A DNA stretch of 35,727 bases from Cymbomonas tetramitiformis (Eukaryota; Chlorophyta; Pyramimonadophyceae; Pyramimonadales; Pyramimonadaceae). The translations under genes were made by a program, and so were the position numbers. Of the stretch, positions 9,739-19,100 are shown piece by piece (position 1 is the stretch's first letter; each line of letters starts with the position of its first letter). The notes beneath the pieces are model-generated. The model was not told where the DNA came from, searched no databases, and saw nothing but the letters and a program-made list of their open reading frames with translations. The stretch lies in assembly GCA_001247695.2 (NCBI GenBank), contig LGRX02035419.1:1-35727 (forward strand), given 5' to 3'.

Positions 9739-10218
9739 GCGAAGGGTCTGGAAAACCGTGTATCTTCAAGAGGAAGATGGGAAGATAGTGAAAGAGAGTC
9801 TTGTGTGTGGCATCTCGGACTTCCACCGAGAACCTCCAAACCGATTGGTTTGGCGCTCTAGAAGTTGAGCTAATGCCACTAGAAACTATCAAACTGAAAA
9901 AACTGTAGCCTACATCGTAGGGTTGCGAAGTGAGAACCCATTTTCCCGATAAATTACTCAAACCATACGAATGATGTGGCTTCTATTCGTATGCTTTGAG
10001 TAATTTATCGGGAAAATGGGTTCTCACTTCGCAACCCTACGATGTAGGCTACAGTTTTTTCAGTTTGATAGTTTCTAGTGGCATTAGCTCAACTTCCAGA
10101 GCGCCAAACCAATCGGTTTGGAGGTTCTCGGTGGAAGTCTGAGATGCCACACACTAGACTCTCTTTCATTATCTTCCCATCTTCCTCTTAAAGATACACG
10201 GTTTTCCAGACCCTTCGC
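9739..10218. mobile_element. foldback hairpin, 234-bp arms with 12-base loop
   Basis: Left arm 9739-9972 and right arm 9985-10218 are reverse complements over 234 bp with about six mismatches, and the loop is 12 bases (9973-9984). The ends read GCGAAGGGTCTGG...CCAGACCCTTCGC, and similarity continues weakly outward (TGACA/TGACC). Direct repeats TGGTGTC occur at 9727-9733 and 10232-10238 and could be a 7-bp target-site duplication, though the right copy sits nine bases beyond the matching end. No ORF of its own. It interrupts the CACTA gene between two conserved blocks, either in an intron (AG at 10229-10230) or in an exon. Confidence 0.85.
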
Positions 10219-10230
10219 GGTCATCTCCAG

Positions 10231-11453
10231 CTGGTGTCATTTCATACGCGGGGAGGATGCACCGGTTGCCTAAGATCTGTAAAAGGCTCGCTGTTGCAGG
10301 GAACTACACCATGGAGGACATGCTTAACTTTATCTTGATTTTCAGTCCGATGGTGTTCATGGATGTTCTGAAGAACTTGAATCCGGAGTTGGACAAGGCT
10401 TGGTGGACTTTGCGGCGGGCGGTGCTCTACTTTATGAGAGGGCCTGCAATAGGATTGTGTGGGGACCTCCAGTCCCGTGCGGAGCCACGGAAGGAGGCCG
10501 GGAAAGAGCTGTGGGCCTTTGCGGTGATTGTGGAACAGCAATGCCCCATGAACATGTTGACGTTGAATCTGCGCATGGCGGTCGTTCACTTGTGCAAGCA
10601 AGAGGAGGAAACCGGCGTGGTGAGCAGCACCAACGAGCTCTGGGTCGAGCGCCTCCTGGGCGACAGCAAGGGGGTGGTGCCAGCCCCGGTCGGAGGTAAG
10701 GCGATCGACACGTGCATAGCGAACGCGTATCTCACGAAAGAGGCGGTGGACGACATGGCGTGGAGCTACGAAGGGATCCGCTTCCTTCCGGACATGCTCA
10801 CGGAGATGGCCATGGCCAATGGCGGCGAATACCATGATTCTAGGACCACCCGGGCTGACGATTCCTCCAAGGTGTGCCATCTCCTTGACACCGGCCACTA
10901 TCTCGTCCGCGACGGTGTACCAACCGCTGCGTTGGCAAACGAGGAGGGGGGTCGTCTGCACCGGGAACTGGTGGGGTGCGTCCGATCCCTTTTTAGCGAT
11001 CATGCAAGCCCTTCCCTGGATGCAGCCATGGACGTCCTTCGATTCTCGCGCATGCGAAGAGGTGATGAAGACTTCACATCCCGGGTTTACACCCGGGCAA
11101 AAACGCGCATCTCCTTCAACGTGGCTTTGAGTACATGCGCGGCCGACACTTTTGAGTACGGCACCGTGGAGGCTTACTACTTGATCTTCCTGAAGCGTTC
11201 CGCCGAGAACTCCGCCGCCAACGACACCGTGTGCCGCCTGGCTATGGTGACCGCCTACCCCACTGTTGAGGACCTTACCATGAACAGCCGGGGCGTGTAT
11301 GTGTGCAACGAGGCAGAAAAACGTACACTTCTCCTACCGGTAAGCCGTCTCGAAACCAAGGTCATTATCCATCGCCCACCTGGAAACCGCGTACCTCTAC
11401 ACGCCACTTACCTATGGCCGGGGATGAAGGCGGTACGTTGCAAGAAGCAATAG
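10231..11453 (+). pseudogene. CACTA transposase, C-terminal DUF4218-like part
   Basis: Protein-like from GVISYAGRMHRLPKICKRLA. This is followed by AWWTLRRAVLYFMRG, LWAFAVIVEQQCPMNMLTLN and a segment ending ERLLGDSKG. This order (LPxxxxR, a Trp-rich helix, then LExxFPPsFFdxMxHLxxHL and the ERxxxxLK segment) is the DUF4218 region that follows the tnp2 core in CACTA transposases. The ATG at 10257 is only the first Met after the hairpin. The true upstream partner is 8754-9668, in the same frame number. A compatible acceptor, CATCTCCAG, lies at 10222-10230. The remaining ~200 residues (11000-11453) are unfamiliar. The antisense ORF over the same bases is a shadow. Confidence 0.7.
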
Positions 11454-11621
11454 CGCAAGCTACCTCATGAGCTCCGCGCAGCAATCGAAGGAGGACACCG
11501 AACGCCAGCGCAGCTTCATCAGCTCCGTCCAATTGCTCTGTGTAGCTAGCGAATGCCTGCTTGCCACATGGAACGAATCTGTTCCAGTGGTACTTTTAGT
11601 AGCATCGGCAGTCCCTCTTAG

Positions 11622-11830
11622 CATGCCACGTGGAACAATCTGGAATTTCTGTTAATAGCTAGTGGTGCTAGTGTTAATAGACATGCCACGTGGAACAATC
11701 TGGAATTTCTGTTAATAGCTAGTGGTGCTAGTGTAAATAGACATGCCACGTGGAACAATCTGGATTTTCTGTTAATATCTAGTGGTGCTAGTGTTAATAG
11801 TCATGACACGTGGACGATCCGGTCAAATCT
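11622..11830. repeat. 60-bp tandem repeat with G-boxes, 3.5 units
   Basis: Units start at 11622, 11682 and 11742, exactly 60 apart, with a partial fourth at 11802. Each opens with CATGCCACGTGG, which contains the palindrome CCACGTGG (a G-box, a bZIP/bHLH site in plants and algae). Each continues with TGTTAATAGCTAGTGGTGCTAGTG. TAGTG is the 3'-terminal pentamer of CACTA elements, and subterminal arrays are normal there, so this may be the right end of the transposon just upstream. That link is inference. No gene is seen between 11454 and 12228. Confidence 0.8.
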
Positions 11831-12222
11831 GTTAATTTATGACCGTTTACAGTCAGCCAAGTGTTAGTATCCGGTAAAACTGTTATTCCGAGTGCCACGT
11901 GTATGATTCCTATTAAAAGTGTTAATTTTCTGTTAATATTCCTTACATGTGTAACGATCTCGCGAGGGGGGCCTATTTCAACTCCCTCCGGCACCCCTCC
12001 GATTAAGTGTTAACATTCTGTTAAAATTGTGTTAATTTAACATTCTGTTAACATTCTGTTAACAATCTGTTAACATGAATTATATAATTCCTTAACTTTC
12101 GCCCAAGCCAATCATTATCTACCACCGGGATTTATAACACCACTATTAACAGTTCCTACCCGTTAACACTTTTTAACACATAATTAACACTTTTTAACAC
12201 TTTATTAACAGAAATCCTCAGT
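11831..12222. repeat. field of GTTAA/TTAAC motifs, tandem then inverted
   Basis: CTGTTAA and GTGTTAA recur many times. A short tandem CATTCTGTTAA occurs three to four times at about 12040-12075. From about 12140 onward the same motif appears in the opposite sense (TTAACACTTTTTAACAC). Such direct-then-inverted clusters are typical of transposase-binding subterminal regions. No ORF present. Confidence 0.6.
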
Positions 12223-12595
12223 GGTGTGTAGCTCCTGCTTTCGAAAAGAGAGATCCGAACCTTTCAAAACCATTATGCGGGATAGTGATATTTGCCTCTT
12301 GTGGCCTAGTGATATATGCATACATATGCTTCGAATCCACATTAGAGCTTTGTCACTGGCAGTTTGTAAGAGTCTGGTTCGGATCCCCAGAGTGCCGGCA
12401 CGCCACTCTGATGTATGCGCGAGGTCGTGCCGGTGTGCTTGTTTTATCTGTGAATTGCCCCCTGTGTTGCTCGTTTGCCTTTCTGCTTTTCATGTTTCCA
12501 TCTGAGCCTGAATCTACAGTCTGCGAACACAAGTTAGACCCGCGCCCGTTTTGCGAATCCACGAGCCGGCGCAGCAGAAGCGCGTTGCCGCCTGG

Positions 12596-12660
12596 CATGT
12601 TTTACATGCATGTTTTACATGCATGTTTTACATGCATGTTTTACATGCATGTTTTACATG
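12596..12660. repeat. 13-bp palindromic minisatellite, five units
   Basis: CATGTTTTACATG repeated exactly five times. The other copy of the 1.3-kb repeat has only one related unit (ACATGTTTTACGTGG near 17925), so this is a recent expansion in copy 1. Confidence 0.9.
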
Positions 12661-12901
12661 GCGCAGCAGTAGCCACGCACGTCGCCGTCCGCAGCGGTGG
12701 AGATCCGCAGCTATCCGAAAACGTTCGCGAATTCAGAACACGCTAGTGAATTCTCACAGAGTGGCATTTTCCCCGTTGAGCGCGTAGAGGCGAGATAGCC
12801 CGAAGCTGCGTTTATCGTAAATTCACACCCGCGACGGCGAACCGTTACAGGCACTCTCAGCAGCGTTCACGTGTGTGTACGATGTGCCCGGCCTTTTTGT
12901 G

Positions 12902-13450
12902 CCATATTTTGCCCCATTTGCTATGCGAATTCGAACCCCGCAGGGCTTGCTCGCTGAATATGCTCAAACCGGCGTATGTAACCGGCGTTTGGGAATGCAC
13001 AACCGTAGCCGCGCTAACTCGAGCCGTGACACCTGACTTTTGCCGTTTGACGAGGTTGTAGCCGAACGCATGTTTTCCCCACAGTTTGTATGATGTTTAC
13101 CTTTGTCAATTCGACCTGCGCAGGCTTTGGCAAAGTTGAATTCCCCGAACGGACCTGTGTGACAGGTTGTGGGAATTCACGGCTGACGGCGCGCCAGCTT
13201 GAGTCCAGACACCTGACTGCAACCTTTTGACAGCATTGCAGCCGAACGCTTGTTTTCCCCTCAGTTTGTATTGTGTTTGTCTTTGTGAATTCGACCCATG
13301 CGGGCGTTGGCAGCGGTGAATTCCCCGACGGGCCTGTATGACAGGTTGTGGGAATTCATGGTTGGCGACGCGCTAGCTCGGGTTTGGACACCTGACCTAT
13401 GCATTTTGGCCATGCGTGTGCTCGAAGCACGCCTTTGCCCGCAGTTTCTT
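12902..13450. repeat. 180-bp tandem repeats inside copy 1
   Basis: Successive units begin near 12902, 13082, 13262 and 13442. Each has a TTTGTATG...AATTCGA start, a middle GAATTCCCCGA...GGGAATTC pair and a GACACCTGAC end. Units have diverged, so the array is old and predates the copying. The same array, with spacings of about 177-180, is present at about 18182-18720. Confidence 0.75.
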
Positions 13451-14262
13451 TCATAAGTTTCGACGTGAACTCGTGCTTGGCTGCTCGAAGGGCGCCAACT
13501 AGACCTTGGGGCAGGTTCGGACCCAGAGGAGGGTTCTGACGCTAGGCCTGCTACGACATCGTTGGGGGAATCCTCGTCGGAATCTCCCCCCTTGTTGCAA
13601 GCCGACGCGCCAAAAGACCCATCGGGGGCGAGGTAGACAACGAAAGCTTGCTCCTCTTTGGCTCGGAGAGCCCGCAGGTCCCGACGAGCTCGATGCTGAC
13701 TCAAAATGACTCCCTGTACCAGTGCCATTGCTGTGTCCTTGGGGCGACCGGGGTCCGGGGATCCCGGCGAACAGCCGGTGATGACGACCTCTTCCCTGCC
13801 CTTGGTGAACCGGACCGAACCCCAATCCTTATAATCCAGTGTAACTGGGGAAAGGTTTGCCAACCAAGGACCTCCCAAGATGACATCCACCTTGAGGTCA
13901 AAGGGCATCACCCGAAGCTCAACCTGCTGGCCGTACGCTCCTTTTGACGTCTCAGCAAAGAGCTTGGGCCTGATGCAGGAATTAGCATCATATGTGGTGC
14001 CGTCAGCCACTCGAACTCGCATGGCTTGCTCGTGGCGCACCGGCTTGACGCTGGTGAGCTTCTGCAAGGTACTCTTCGCAATAATGTTGGTGGACGCTCC
14101 TGAATCCACCAACACTTTGACTCTGACGCCCGCGATCCAGGCCCAAAACAACAGTAACGTCGGTGTGCGACTGTGCCTGTCAAAACTCCTCGGGCGCGCT
14201 CCCATCGAGGATACCGCTGCCAGGGACTCACACCAGCTCGGACTGATATCGCCGTCCTGCAT
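13261..14262 (-). CDS. retroelement aspartic protease (Ty3/Gypsy-like), start at frame break
   Basis: Minus-strand ORF of 333 residues. VRVKVLVDSGASTNIIAKS (residues about 47-64) is a retropepsin active site, DSGAS. Residues 125-133, VDVILGGPWL, are the ILG-W-L segment that completes the fold, followed by the typical LDYKDWGSVRF. The enzyme would be a dimeric aspartic protease that cuts the Gag polyprotein. The frame is open upstream of the first Met as far as the C10 tract at 14396-14405, where the gag frame meets it, so the protein was probably one Gag-protease polyprotein. No reverse transcriptase or integrase follows. The C-terminal ~90 residues are translated tandem repeat and are unlikely to be functional. 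Confidence 0.8.
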   Translation of the reverse strand: MQDGDISPSWCESLAAVSSMGARPRSFDRHSRTPTLLLFWAWIAGVRVKVLVDSGASTNIIAKSTLQKLTSVKPVRHEQAMRVRVADGTTYDANSCIRPKLFAETSKGAYGQQVELRVMPFDLKVDVILGGPWLANLSPVTLDYKDWGSVRFTKGREEVVITGCSPGSPDPGRPKDTAMALVQGVILSQHRARRDLRALRAKEEQAFVVYLAPDGSFGASACNKGGDSDEDSPNDVVAGLASEPSSGSEPAPRSSWRPSSSQARVHVETYERNCGQRRASSTRMAKMHRSGVQTRASASPTMNSHNLSYRPVGEFTAANARMGRIHKDKHNTN

Positions 14263-14342
14263 TATGCAGTCCAGGCGGGTGACTGACGTTCCTCCTTCTG
14301 CGTCGGAGTCAGAGTCCGGGAGGAAGTAAGTGCACGCGTCAG

Positions 14343-14778
14343 CTAGCAGGCCGATGGCGACTGCCTTCTGAACTGCACTTCGCTCCGGGAAGTCTGGGGG
14401 GGGGGAACCGGAACTGACGCTGCAGCCAGTTTAGCCGCTATGTGCTTTCTGACCTGCTCGTCTCGGTGCATCAGCTCATTGTCCTGCTGAAGTTCCCTAT
14501 TTTCCCTATCCAACTCCTCCTGCACGAAGGCGTGGAAGTCCGCATGGCGCTCTGTTGTGGTAGAAGCCAGTTCCCTATCCTCCAACTCGTATCTACGTTG
14601 CAATCGAGAGGCTCGAAGCGCCTTGTCTTCAGGAGACAGCCATGGTCTACGTTTCGGACCCAAGGCCTGGCGAGCCCTGCTTCTGGTCAGCCACGGCCGA
14701 CTGGGCTTTGAAGTTCTCTCTGGTGGTGAGAGTTCTTCTCCCTCGACGGGCTTGGGCTTGGCTACGTATGGCTGCGGG
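14343..14778 (-). pseudogene. gag fragment of the same retroelement, cut by hAT insertion
   Basis: Minus strand. The frame is open from the junction near 14778 through RSRARQALGPKRRPWLSPED, then an Arg/Glu-rich coiled-coil-like helix (ERHADFHAFVQEELDRENRE), and ends at 14343 after a Pro run. The ATG at 14661-14663 is probably internal. Composition fits the C-terminal part of a Gag before the protease. Upstream the frame stops where AT-rich GGTAA palindromes begin, so the hAT element separated it from the rest of gag. Confidence 0.55.
14396..14405. other. ten-base G (C on coding strand) run at the gag-protease frame change
   Basis: On the minus strand the gag frame passes through this C10 run (VPVPPPQ). 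Reading one base differently after it leads directly into the protease frame (PDFPERSAVQKAV, then DACTYFLPDSDSD). A length change in the tract, or slippage on it, accounts for the split. Confidence 0.7.
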
Positions 14779-14945
14779 GTAATTTTTTTGGTAAATTACC
14801 GGTGCGGTAATTACCGGTAAATTACCTGGTATTACCGACCCCCGTTTCTGAATTACCCTCCATACTTAAGATTTTACCGGTAAATTACCAATTACCGCAT
14901 TGGTAATTTGCCAATTACCAGGGATTACCTGATAAATTGCCAGTT
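14778..14945. repeat. cluster of GGTAAATTACC-type palindromes
   Basis: About ten overlapping copies of GGTAATTACC or GGTAAATTACC and half-sites in about 165 bases, unlike the GC-rich sequence on the left. It stands at the junction of the gag fragment and the hAT transposase ORF. It is probably the subterminal, transposase-binding end of the inserted hAT element. A defined terminal repeat or 8-bp duplication could not be seen because the other end is lost. Confidence 0.65.
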
Positions 14946-15081
14946 CCCATTGGTCTGTCGGCGATGGAACATCGCCATAGCCGACTTTGAAAGTACAAAC
15001 GAAAAAAATACAAAAGTTCAAGACACTCAGTACACACTCTCCACTCCGTTATTTGGAATTTGCCACTCCGACTCGGCTGTC

Positions 15082-16350
15082 ATGGATTCGCAATGTGGTG
15101 GCACTGCGAGTAATGAGGATGAGGACACTCTACACGAGTGGGTGGATGCAGACAAGCATTCTCACACTGTCCCGACCGAAGTTTATAACGCTTTGCAGGC
15201 TCCGTTCAGGGGACAGTCCAACTTCGGTACACAGCACAAGTACCTCCTCTCACTGTTCCACGACACTCCCGAGTTTTTCCAGACACTTGACACTGAGAAA
15301 ACCTGTAAGCGAAACGTACGAACTATTCGAACGTCCAAGTATGACTCGACCGTGAAAACGAATGTAGCGTTTCAGAAGATCAATACCGGGAAACTGTTGA
15401 ATAAAGTCATTTCGTGCGCTAGCGTTCCAGATGATGTCAAGCTTAAATTGACTGAAAAATCCACTGCAGAAATTTGCAAAGAGTGGCGTAGGCAATATGA
15501 GAAGAAGCGTAAACAACAGGAAAGTTCTGATGAGGCAGGTCTCGCCGCTGCTGAGGAGGTCGTTCACGACGAGATCGACCCAACTACTGCGAATCGGCGT
15601 GAGAGACAAAGTGTACTGTCAGATTTCGGTGTGCAGGCAATTTCCGCAGCGCAAGTGGTTGCGCTCAACTTTTTGCTTGGGACCTTATTTTTCGCGTGCC
15701 GAATTCCGTTTGCTGTTGTCGAGAACGTGTTTTTCAGACAGTTCATCTGCGCTCTGAACCCTGCATGTGGGAAGACGCTTTGCAAAAGAGACGCGTTGCG
15801 CACGAGCATTTTAGACAATGTCTACGAGGAGACTTTGGTTTCGACCGAGTCGATTCTAGACAACGCTCAAGGTAAGCGAACTTTGTCCTTGGATGGGAAA
15901 ACGAACGCGGTTGCTCGTGCGACCTGTAATATTGGAGAAGCTAAGCCTGGCCTTAGTGCTTACATTACTACAAAGTATTTCGGAAAACGCGAGCATAGTG
16001 GGCGGACTCAAGCAGGATATGCTTATGAGTACTTAGCAGGTCGCGCGCACAAGTACCAGGCAGTCGTCGCTGACAACACAGGGAGCATGCAGGTCATGTT
16101 TCGGTTACTTCGCATTTGGTTTCCGGCCCTTTTCATTCTTGGTTGTTGTGTCCATGTCTTGGACCTGCTTGTGGAAGATATTGTTAAGCTCATCGAGATT
16201 TCCGACATTGTGGCAGATTTCTTTTTCATGACGGTATTCCTTAAACGCTTTTCTATGCTGTGGGAAACTTTGTGCGACAAACAACAAGAAGTGTTTGGGA
16301 ATAGGGCTAGGAAATTGAATTCATTATCAGCCATCATCAGCCATCCTTTG
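15082..16350 (+). pseudogene. hAT-family transposase (DUF659-like), C-terminally truncated
   Basis: The ATG at 15082 (MDSQCGGTAS) opens about 420 protein-like residues. FFACRIPFAVVENVFFRQF (about 203-221) is the conserved helix of the DUF659/hAT fold. SLDGKTN (D271) matches the first catalytic Asp with its DGxxN context. VVADNTGSM (D331) is the second acidic site. GCCVHVLDLLVEDIVKL (about 354-370) is the C-x-x-H block. hAT transposases continue with a helical insertion, a third catalytic Glu and a dimerisation domain. Here the sequence runs from about residue 415 into CACTATTCAGTG repeats and the assembly gap, so those are missing. The N-terminal BED zinc finger is not evident. Non-functional as seen. 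Confidence 0.75.
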
Positions 16351-16382
16351 TCATCACCAGTCATATCAGTCACAACGCAACG

Positions 16383-16614
16383 CACTATTCAGTGTAGCAG
16401 CACTATTCAGTGTTGCACCTCACTATTCAGTGGGGCAACCACTCCTGGAAATTCCAGGATCAGACCGCAAGCAGTGGTCAGGCCCAACAGTGGTCACATC
16501 TCTCACAGCACTATTCAGTGTAGCAGCACTATTCAGTGTTGCACCTCACTATTCAGTGGGGCAACCACTCCTGGAAATTCCAGGTCACAACACAATGCAC
16601 TATTCAGTGTAGCA
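16383..16614. repeat. 126-bp tandem repeat of CACTATTCAGTG modules
   Basis: Two units start at 16383 and 16509. Each has three CACTATTCAGTG motifs (CACT/AGTG are inverted) followed by TCCTGGAAATTCCAGG, itself a palindrome. A further unit runs into the gap. The sequence is in frame with the hAT ORF but is repeat, not protein. It may be a subterminal array of the hAT element, and its collapse probably caused the assembly gap. Confidence 0.8.
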
Positions 16615-16634
16615 NNNNNNNNNNNNNNNNNNNN
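16615..16634. other. assembly gap of 20 N
   Basis: Twenty unknown bases between two different tandem repeats; the true length is unknown. Confidence 1.
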
Positions 16635-16786
16635 ATCAACGACGAGATCAACGCGCCCGCAGCCGCAGCCGCTCAGCCACTGACATCAACGACGAGATCA
16701 ATGCAGCCGCAGCCGCTCAGCCACCGACATCAACGACGAGATCAACGCGCCTGCACCCGCGGCCGCAATCACACGTCAGCATCAAC
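16635..16786. repeat. 44-50-bp tandem repeat, three units
   Basis: Each unit starts ATCAACGACGAGATCAA and continues with GC-rich CAGCCGCAGCCGCTCAGCC. Units begin at 16635, 16685 and 16729, and a degenerate tail follows. No coding meaning is apparent. Confidence 0.8.
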
Positions 16787-16871
16787 AATCACGTTCATAT
16801 CACCACGCCACACCCACTTCGTGTCTTGCCAGCTGATGTCTCCCTATCCATACGCCACCCGCTGGGGGGGG

Positions 16872-17047
16872 GAATATATTTAAAAAACTTGCCCTCCAAT
16901 GCCACACCCACATCTCAAACCCAAAATCCCTCACAACACCCCACTCTCAACCACAGCAGAGATACACCGCCATTTCGGCACCCAGCAACAATACCCCAAC
17001 GCCCCGCCAGCCCTTACATTGCCGCCCCTCGTTCATAATCGCGACAG
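16872..17047. repeat. ~175-bp direct repeat E, copy 1
   Basis: GAATATATTTAAAAAACTTG to CATAATCGCGACAG. The same sequence, with a few substitutions and a 3-base indel, is at 18928-19100. It is C-rich after the first 20 bases and has no ORF. The start, TATATTTAAAA, is TATA-like. Confidence 0.85.
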
Positions 17048-17548
17048 CTGTCACAACTATGAACACGCTTAGAAGGGGTCCCTCGGGCACCCCTGAAAGG
17101 CCTGTCACACCCCCCATATTCAGTCACGCTACCGCAGCCCATGTCAGACCCCACCGCAGTTGCCCCCATTGCGCCCGTCTCAGCCGACAGCAAACGCCCC
17201 AGCCATGACCCCCTTTTTCATTAATTGTCATTCCCCCCCTTAGTCACGGTCCTACCCCAGTTCATTGTCCGCTCGAGCGCCCGGAGCATATCACGTTCAC
17301 CCTCCAGCTCAGACCTCCCTCCCAGTATAAATCATGCACGACGCCTCGCCAAGCGCTACATCGACGTCGCCGCGACCAGCCCGTGCCGATCCGCGAGCAC
17401 CGCAGAGCGTCAAGCACGACATTACGCGAACTGACATCACGACATGACCACACATGACGTCTCGGCGATGCATGGCAGGGCAAACGCAAGCGCGCGTGGA
17501 CACCAAACGCCGTCACGGACTTCCACTATGCTCGCTTGAGTATTTAGC
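17048..17548. other. non-coding spacer with a TATA-like site
   Basis: No protein-like frame. It is C-rich on this strand. TATAAAT at 17326-17332 sits in a GC-rich context and could be a promoter element of the neighbouring 1.3-kb repeat, but no transcript start or ORF confirms this. Confidence 0.35.
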
Positions 17549-18795
17549 TAGCTCCTGCTTTCGAAAAGTGAGATCCGAACCTTTCAAAACCATTCTGCGG
17601 TATAGTGATATTTGCCGCTTGTGGCCTAGTATTAAATGTGATATTTGCATACATATACTTCGAATCCACATGAGAGCTTTGTCACTAGCAGTTTGTAAGA
17701 GTCTGGTTCGGATCCCCAGAGTGCTGGCACGCCACTCTGATGTATGTGCGAAGTCGCGCCGTTGTGCTTGTTTTATCTGTGAAGTGCCCCCTGTGTTGCT
17801 CGTTTGCCTTTCTGCTTTTCATGCTTCCATCTGAGCCTGAGTCTACAGTCTGCGAGTGCAAGTTAGACCCGCGCCCGTTTTGCGAATCTACGAGCCGGCG
17901 TGGCAGAAGCGCGTTGCCGCCTGACATGTTTTACGTGGCACAGCAATAGACACGCATATCGCCGTTCCGCAGCGGGGGAGATCCGCAGCTGTCCGAAAAC
18001 GTTCGCGAATTCACAACACGCTCGCGAATTCCCACAGAGGGGCATTTTCCCCGTTGAGCGCCTAGCGGCGAGATAGCCCGAAGCTGCGTTTGTCATAAAT
18101 TCACACCCGCGACGGCGAACCGTTACAGGCACTCTCAGCGGTATTCACGTGTGTGCACGATGCGCCCGGCCTTTTTGTGCCATATTTTGCACCATTTGCT
18201 ATGCGAATTCGAACCTCGCAGGGCTTGCTTGCCGAATATGCTCAAACCGGCGTATGTGACCGGCGTTTGGGAATGCACAACCGTAGCCGCGCTAACTCGA
18301 GCCGTGACACCTGACTTTTGCTGTTTGACGAGGTTGTAGCCGCACCCATGTTTTTCCCTCAGTTTGTATGATGTTAACCTTTGTGAATTCGACCCGCGCA
18401 GGCTGTGGCAACGTTGAATTCCCCGAACGGACCTGTGTGACAGGTTGTGAGAATTCACGGCTTACGGAGCGCCAGCTCGAGTCCAAACACCTGACTGCAA
18501 CCTTTTGACAGCATTGCAGCCGAATGTTTTTTCCTTCAGTTTTTATTGTGTTTGTATTTGTAAATTCGACCCGTGTGGGCGTTGGCCGCGGTGAATTCCC
18601 CGACGGGCCTGTATGACAGGTTGTGGGAATTCATGGTTGGCGACGCGCCAGCTCGGGTCTGGACACCTGACCCATGCCTTTTTGCCATGCGTGTGCTCGA
18701 AGCACGCCTTTGCCCGTGGTTTCTTTCATAATTGTCGACGGGAACTTGTGCTTGGTTGCTCGAAGGGCACCAACTTGGCCTCGTGGCAGGTTGGG
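17549..18795 (-). repeat. ~1.3-kb direct repeat, copy 2 (possible LTR)
   Basis: Matches 12229-13527, including the 180-bp tandem array, but with one 13-bp palindromic unit instead of five. At its right edge it diverges from copy 1 at GGCAGGTT. Copy 1 continues there into the protease ORF; copy 2 continues into a hairpin and repeat E. If the two are LTRs of a minus-strand element, this one is the 5' LTR. Confidence 0.65.
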
Positions 18796-18863
18796 GGCAT
18801 TCACCACAGGAGCCGCTCGTGCTGCGACCTGGGCGCACGGCACGAGAGCCGCAGTGAATGCCC
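18795..18863. repeat. stem-loop at the edge of repeat copy 2
   Basis: GGGCATTCAC (18795-18804) pairs with GTGAATGCCC (18854-18863). Inside it CTCGTGC pairs with GCACGAG. The two nested stems make a stable 69-base hairpin exactly where copy 2 ends. Confidence 0.75.
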
Positions 18864-18927
18864 AATTGCAAAGTGTTGTTTGTTCTGCTGGAACGGTATC
18901 ACCTAACAGGGTGCCGAACCTCTTCGT

Positions 18928-19100
18928 GAATATATTTAAAAAACTTGCCCTCCAATGCCACACCCACATCTCAAACCCAAAATCCCTCACAACACCCCAC
19001 TCTCAACCACAGCAGAGATACACCGCCATCTCAGCACCCAGCAATACCCCAACGCCCCGCCAGCCCTTACATTGCCGCCCCTCGTTCATAATCGCGACAG
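18928..19100. repeat. ~175-bp direct repeat E, copy 2
   Basis: Second copy of 16872-17047. The two E copies bracket the 1.3-kb repeat copy 2. Sequence beyond 19100 differs from that beyond 17047. Confidence 0.85.

Larger units (their letters stand above)
12229..13527 (-). repeat. ~1.3-kb direct repeat, copy 1 (possible LTR)
   Basis: Starts TAGCTCCTGCTTTCGAAAAG and matches 17549-18795 over its whole length, with about 90 percent or better identity by eye plus indels. It lies downstream of the protease ORF on that ORF's (minus) strand, with the second copy about 4 kb away on the other side. That is the arrangement of LTRs around an internal region. Clean TG...CA ends and a target-site duplication were not found, so LTR status is unproven. 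The protease ORF reads about 270 bases into it. Confidence 0.65.

Noticed and set aside
10242..11003. 253-residue minus-strand ORF over the DUF4218-like region
   Set aside because: His/Arg/Gln-rich shadow of the conserved plus-strand transposase.
13261..13530. C-terminal extension of the protease ORF as a functional domain
   Set aside because: It is translation of the 180-bp tandem repeat, also present in the other repeat copy without a protease.
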